NCBI GenBank assembly: GCA_002067855.1
Contig: MVQS01000257.1
Span: forward strand, 1 to 7,477
Source: Syntrophaceae bacterium PtaB.Bin038
Lineage (GTDB): Bacteria > Desulfobacterota > Syntrophia > Syntrophales > UBA2192
Reading direction: 5' to 3'
DNA: 7,477 bases
Below, in pieces: positions 4,926 through 7,477 of the stretch. The position numbers and the translations under genes were made by a program. A model generated the notes under the pieces. That model was not told the DNA's origin, did no database searches, and saw nothing but the letters and a program-made list of their open reading frames with translations. Every line of letters begins with the position of its first letter. Within the stretch, counting starts at the first letter, position 1.

Positions 4926-6184
4926 CTGACTGTAACCTCCTTGCTGCGGAACGTGAAGTTGTAGACGCCCTTGATGGCCGCCAGCGATGCCAGGATCCAG
5001 TACCCCACGGGGTACCAGATCACGAAGAAGTAGTACTTGACGAAGGCCCTGTTCTCATAGCGCAGGTCGATGAAGAAACTCGTCATGAAGGTCATCAGGC
5101 ACGCAAGGCCCAGGATGGCGCCGTACCAGCGCGGGTACAGCGGGTTCCAGCCGAGGAAGAACCGCTGGTAGACCTCCATCACGGGCGAGCAGACCGGCAC
5201 CTGGGCGTAGCGGCACACGCCGTCCATGACGACGAAGAAGAGCCACAGGAACACCATGGCCATGAAGGTGTGCGCCCACAGCAGGCCCAGGACGTACTCG
5301 ATGTAGACGGGGACGAGGCGGCGATGGCGGTGGTCCTTCCAGATGTCGAGATGCTTCCGCAGCACCTCGACGCCGCCCTGCGCCCAGCGCACCCGTTGCC
5401 GCCACAGCCCCTTGAGGGTCTCGGGGACCAGGATCCAGCACAGGGCCCGGGGCTCGTAGCGGATGTCCCAGAACTTGCGCTGGAGCTTCCAGGTGATGTC
5501 GATGTCCTCGGTGACGGTGTCGCTGTCGAAGAGGCCGCACTCGATGACGGCGCTCTTGCGGTAGGCGGCGATCACGCCGGAGACGGTGAGGACCTTCCCG
5601 AGGATGCGCTGGGTGCGCTTGATGAGCCCGATGATGTTGGAGTACTCGCCGACCTGGATCTTCGCGAGCAGTGAGGTGCGGTTGCGCACCCGCGGGTTGC
5701 CCGTGACGGCGCCCACGCGGGGGAAGTTCGCCAGGTGGTGCGCCATCCACTTCAGCACGTCCTTGTCGACAAGGCAGTCGGCGTCGATCGTGAGGATGAA
5801 CTCGCCCCGGCTCACCAGGATGCCCGCGTTGAGGGCCTTGGACTTGCCGCTGTTGGGCTCCAGGTGGATGATCCGCAGCCAGTCCGCGTTCTCAGCCACG
5901 AGCCGGTCCAGGATCTCCCGCGTGGCGTCGGCGCTGCCGTCGTTGACGACGATGACCTCGTAGTTCGGGTAGTTGAGATCCTTGAGGTTGAGGACCGTCT
6001 CCTCGATGACCTGCTCCTCGTTGTGCCCCGGGACGATGACGGTGAAGAAGGGGCTGACCTCGAGCTGCGGCTCGGCCCTGCCCTCGCGGCGCAGGCTGAA
6101 GAGGATGCCCCCGATCATCCACACGATGCTCATGTAGAGCGGGTAGAGGAAGACGAAGAGCCCGATGATCTCGTATATCGACAT
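4868..6184 (-). CDS. pgaC: PgaC, PNAG synthase (family 2 glycosyltransferase)
   Basis: A 438-residue inner membrane glycosyltransferase that polymerises UDP-GlcNAc into poly-beta-1,6-N-acetylglucosamine and moves it across the membrane with PgaD. One N-terminal helix (about 4-30) leads into the cytoplasmic GT-A domain. That domain carries PGHNEE (52-57), D82 in VVNDGS, DAD at 134-136, TED at 225-227 (catalytic base region) and QRVRW at 263-267, the processive-enzyme motif. C-terminal helices follow at about 298-322, 355-375 and 385-412. All catalytic motifs are intact. The length is close to E. coli PgaC, but the first of that protein's two N-terminal helices is missing and the C-terminus is longer. 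The start ATG at 6184 has only a close AGG/AGGA. The gene lies 64 bp after pgaB and overlaps pgaD, forming one operon. Confidence 0.95.
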   Translation of the reverse strand: MSIYEIIGLFVFLYPLYMSIVWMIGGILFSLRREGRAEPQLEVSPFFTVIVPGHNEEQVIEETVLNLKDLNYPNYEVIVVNDGSADATREILDRLVAENADWLRIIHLEPNSGKSKALNAGILVSRGEFILTIDADCLVDKDVLKWMAHHLANFPRVGAVTGNPRVRNRTSLLAKIQVGEYSNIIGLIKRTQRILGKVLTVSGVIAAYRKSAVIECGLFDSDTVTEDIDITWKLQRKFWDIRYEPRALCWILVPETLKGLWRQRVRWAQGGVEVLRKHLDIWKDHRHRRLVPVYIEYVLGLLWAHTFMAMVFLWLFFVVMDGVCRYAQVPVCSPVMEVYQRFFLGWNPLYPRWYGAILGLACLMTFMTSFFIDLRYENRAFVKYYFFVIWYPVGYWILASLAAIKGVYNFTFRSKEVTVRWKSPDRGLHTLKSSSRTK

Positions 6185-6248
6185 ATCCTGTTTCGGCGGG
6201 GCGGGCGTGCTGCAGGACCCGTCCCCGCTGGCTGTCCGGTTGGGACCG

Positions 6249-7477
6249 TTACGGGTTTGGGCTGAACAGCTTCCTGAACAGCCTCTCGAAAGCGCCCTCC
6301 GGGGCGATGTCCGGCGGCGTCTCCTTTCTCTTCACCTCGTCCCTGGCCGAGAGGATGCCGGCCACCGTGTCGGCGTCCGGCTTGTTCCGGTGCACGTTGT
6401 CCGGGTAGTAGGCCACGTGCCGCGCGCCCAGGGCGAGCAGGAACGTCAAGTCTTCCTTGAGGGCCCTGTCGTCCACCCAGGCCTCTTTCTTCCAGTCGTA
6501 GGCCTGCAGCTTGAAGACCAGCCGCGAAGCGGAATCCACGCCCCCGGCGGCCCGGTAGAGTTCCCGGTACCAGGCGCGGCTCTCCTTCTTGCCCTCCATG
6601 GCCGCGTAGGCCATCACGACCGTGTAGTCGTAGGCCTTGAGGAATTTCCTGAAATCCTGGGCGAACCATCTCGCCGCCTCGGGGTTCGTGACGACCGAGC
6701 TGTACAGGTTGCGCGCGATCGCAGCGCCGGGACGGTAGGCCCGGACGGTCTTGACGATCTCGTCGACGTAGCGGTCGAGGGCCTCCGTCTTGAAGGCGGC
6801 CCACTTCGCACCGAGTTCCCTGTCCGCCCTCAGGACCTGCGGGTCCGGGGAGACGCCGTAGCGCTTGCGGTACGCCTCGACGGCGGCGGGGTGGAAATCC
6901 TCCGTCTCGGCCAGGTAGGCGTCGTCCTGGAACAGGATCCCGTCGAACTGCACGCGCGCCGCCAGGTCGGCGAAGATCTTCCGCGCCGCCTCCAGGCTCC
7001 GCGGGTCGAAGGGGGAAAGCCTGCGGTACCATGACGAGGTCACTTCGGGCTTGCCGCCCTTCCACTCCCGGACCTTGAGTTCCTCGTTGAGGGCCGGGTC
7101 CGGCAGCTCGTAGGCCAGCGCCGGCATCCAGACGAAGACCTTCATCTCCCGCGAGCGGATCCGGTTGACGGCGTGGCTGAGGAAGTCGAGCTCCACAGGG
7201 AGCACCGAGTTGGCGAAGTAGACGGACTTCACGTTGCCCGTGGCCCCGACGTCGCTGAAGCCCTGGAGGAACACGGTGTTCACCCCCATTTGGACGAGCC
7301 GGTCCAGCAGCAGCCCCAGGTTGCGGTTGCTCTCCTCCATGGAGTCCCTGTTGACAATGAGGTCGAGATCGACCTGGACGCCGCGGATCCGGAAGTCCTC
7401 CTGCATCCCGCGCGCCAGTGCCGCCTTGAAGGACGCAAGCCAGTCGAGGCTGGCTTCCATGTAGTAGCGGTTGACCC
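6249..7477 (-). CDS. pgaB: PgaB, C-terminal glycoside hydrolase domain (gene continues past window)
   Basis: The frame is open from the right window edge to the TAA at 6249-6251, about 409 codons. It matches the C-terminal (GH153) half of PgaB, the periplasmic PNAG deacetylase/hydrolase. Signature elements in order: VQVDLDLI, NTVFLQGFSD, VFVWMPALAYEL, YRRLSPFDPR, FDGILFQDDAYL, ARNLYSS, YDYTVVMAYAAMEG and YYPDN. The adjacent aspartates of the FxDD motif (codons at 6921-6926) are the catalytic-site acids of the family and are present; E. coli has His before them, here Gln. The N-terminal polysaccharide deacetylase (CE4) domain expected of PgaB, and the signal peptide, would lie outside the window; an ATG at 7460 is internal, since the frame continues upstream (VNRYY). 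The stretch before VQVDLD (about 28 residues) is not a part of PgaB I recognise. First visible gene of the pgaBCD operon; no promoter is seen. Confidence 0.9.
   Translation of the reverse strand, partial: VNRYYMEASLDWLASFKAALARGMQEDFRIRGVQVDLDLIVNRDSMEESNRNLGLLLDRLVQMGVNTVFLQGFSDVGATGNVKSVYFANSVLPVELDFLSHAVNRIRSREMKVFVWMPALAYELPDPALNEELKVREWKGGKPEVTSSWYRRLSPFDPRSLEAARKIFADLAARVQFDGILFQDDAYLAETEDFHPAAVEAYRKRYGVSPDPQVLRADRELGAKWAAFKTEALDRYVDEIVKTVRAYRPGAAIARNLYSSVVTNPEAARWFAQDFRKFLKAYDYTVVMAYAAMEGKKESRAWYRELYRAAGGVDSASRLVFKLQAYDWKKEAWVDDRALKEDLTFLLALGARHVAYYPDNVHRNKPDADTVAGILSARDEVKRKETPPDIAPEGAFERLFRKLFSPNP

Noticed and set aside
4898..5674. Open frame of 258 codons on the plus strand opposite pgaC
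   Set aside because: Acidic, low-complexity-looking translation opposite a gene with intact GT2 motifs; a codon-bias shadow.
6130..7065. Open frames on the minus (6130-7065) and plus (6165-7034) strands over pgaB
   Set aside because: Both overlap the pgaB frame, which has conserved GH153 motifs; their translations are Arg/Gly/Pro-rich and show no family features.
1..7477. CRISPR arrays, tRNA/rRNA genes, insertion sequences, attachment sites
   Set aside because: No regularly spaced repeats, no cloverleaf-like segments with conserved tRNA positions, no transposase-like frames and no flanking terminal repeats were seen on either strand by eye.

Overview
The window is GC-rich bacterial chromosome with tightly packed genes. 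Two sequences match the sigma-54 (-24/-12) promoter consensus, and there are several receiver-domain signalling proteins, an HDOD protein, a CheD-like protein and a pgaBCD-type exopolysaccharide operon. Together these suggest a Gram-negative, deltaproteobacteria-like (Desulfobacterota) organism. That placement rests on gene content and style only; there is no rRNA or other marker gene here.

Layout. (1) Positions 1-267, minus strand: the 5' part of a small secreted protein with a clear signal peptide, cut by the window edge. (2) Positions 268-431: a divergent intergenic region with a near-perfect sigma-54 promoter (373-388) pointing right. (3) Positions 432-2252, plus strand: a signalling cassette of a single-domain response regulator, a CheD-like protein and an HDOD-domain protein. 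A 16-bp hairpin sits over the stop codon of the first gene. The second and third genes overlap by 4 bp, and an intrinsic terminator follows at 2280-2311. (4) Positions 2411-3391, plus strand: an AEC-family (auxin efflux carrier-like) permease, probably with its own sigma-70-type promoter. (5) Positions 3427-3443: a second sigma-54 promoter match, followed by a tandem-receiver response regulator with no output domain (3551-4351). (6) Positions 4352-4457: a short convergent intergenic region. (7) Positions 4458-7477, minus strand: pgaD, pgaC and the C-terminal part of pgaB, for making and exporting poly-beta-1,6-N-acetylglucosamine (PNAG). pgaB runs off the right edge.

How it may work together. 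The PgaC/PgaD pair synthesises and exports PNAG across the inner membrane, and PgaB trims or deacetylates it in the periplasm. To the left, two separate sigma-54 promoters each drive a receiver protein without a DNA-binding output, so both would need an enhancer-binding activator encoded elsewhere. The most unusual feature is the CheD-like protein: its fold motifs are conserved, but the catalytic cysteine of the GLGSC motif is threonine and the partner threonine is valine. This predicts an inactive deamidase that has become a binding partner in a receiver/CheD/HDOD module. Any functional link between this module and the neighbouring PNAG operon is inference only.
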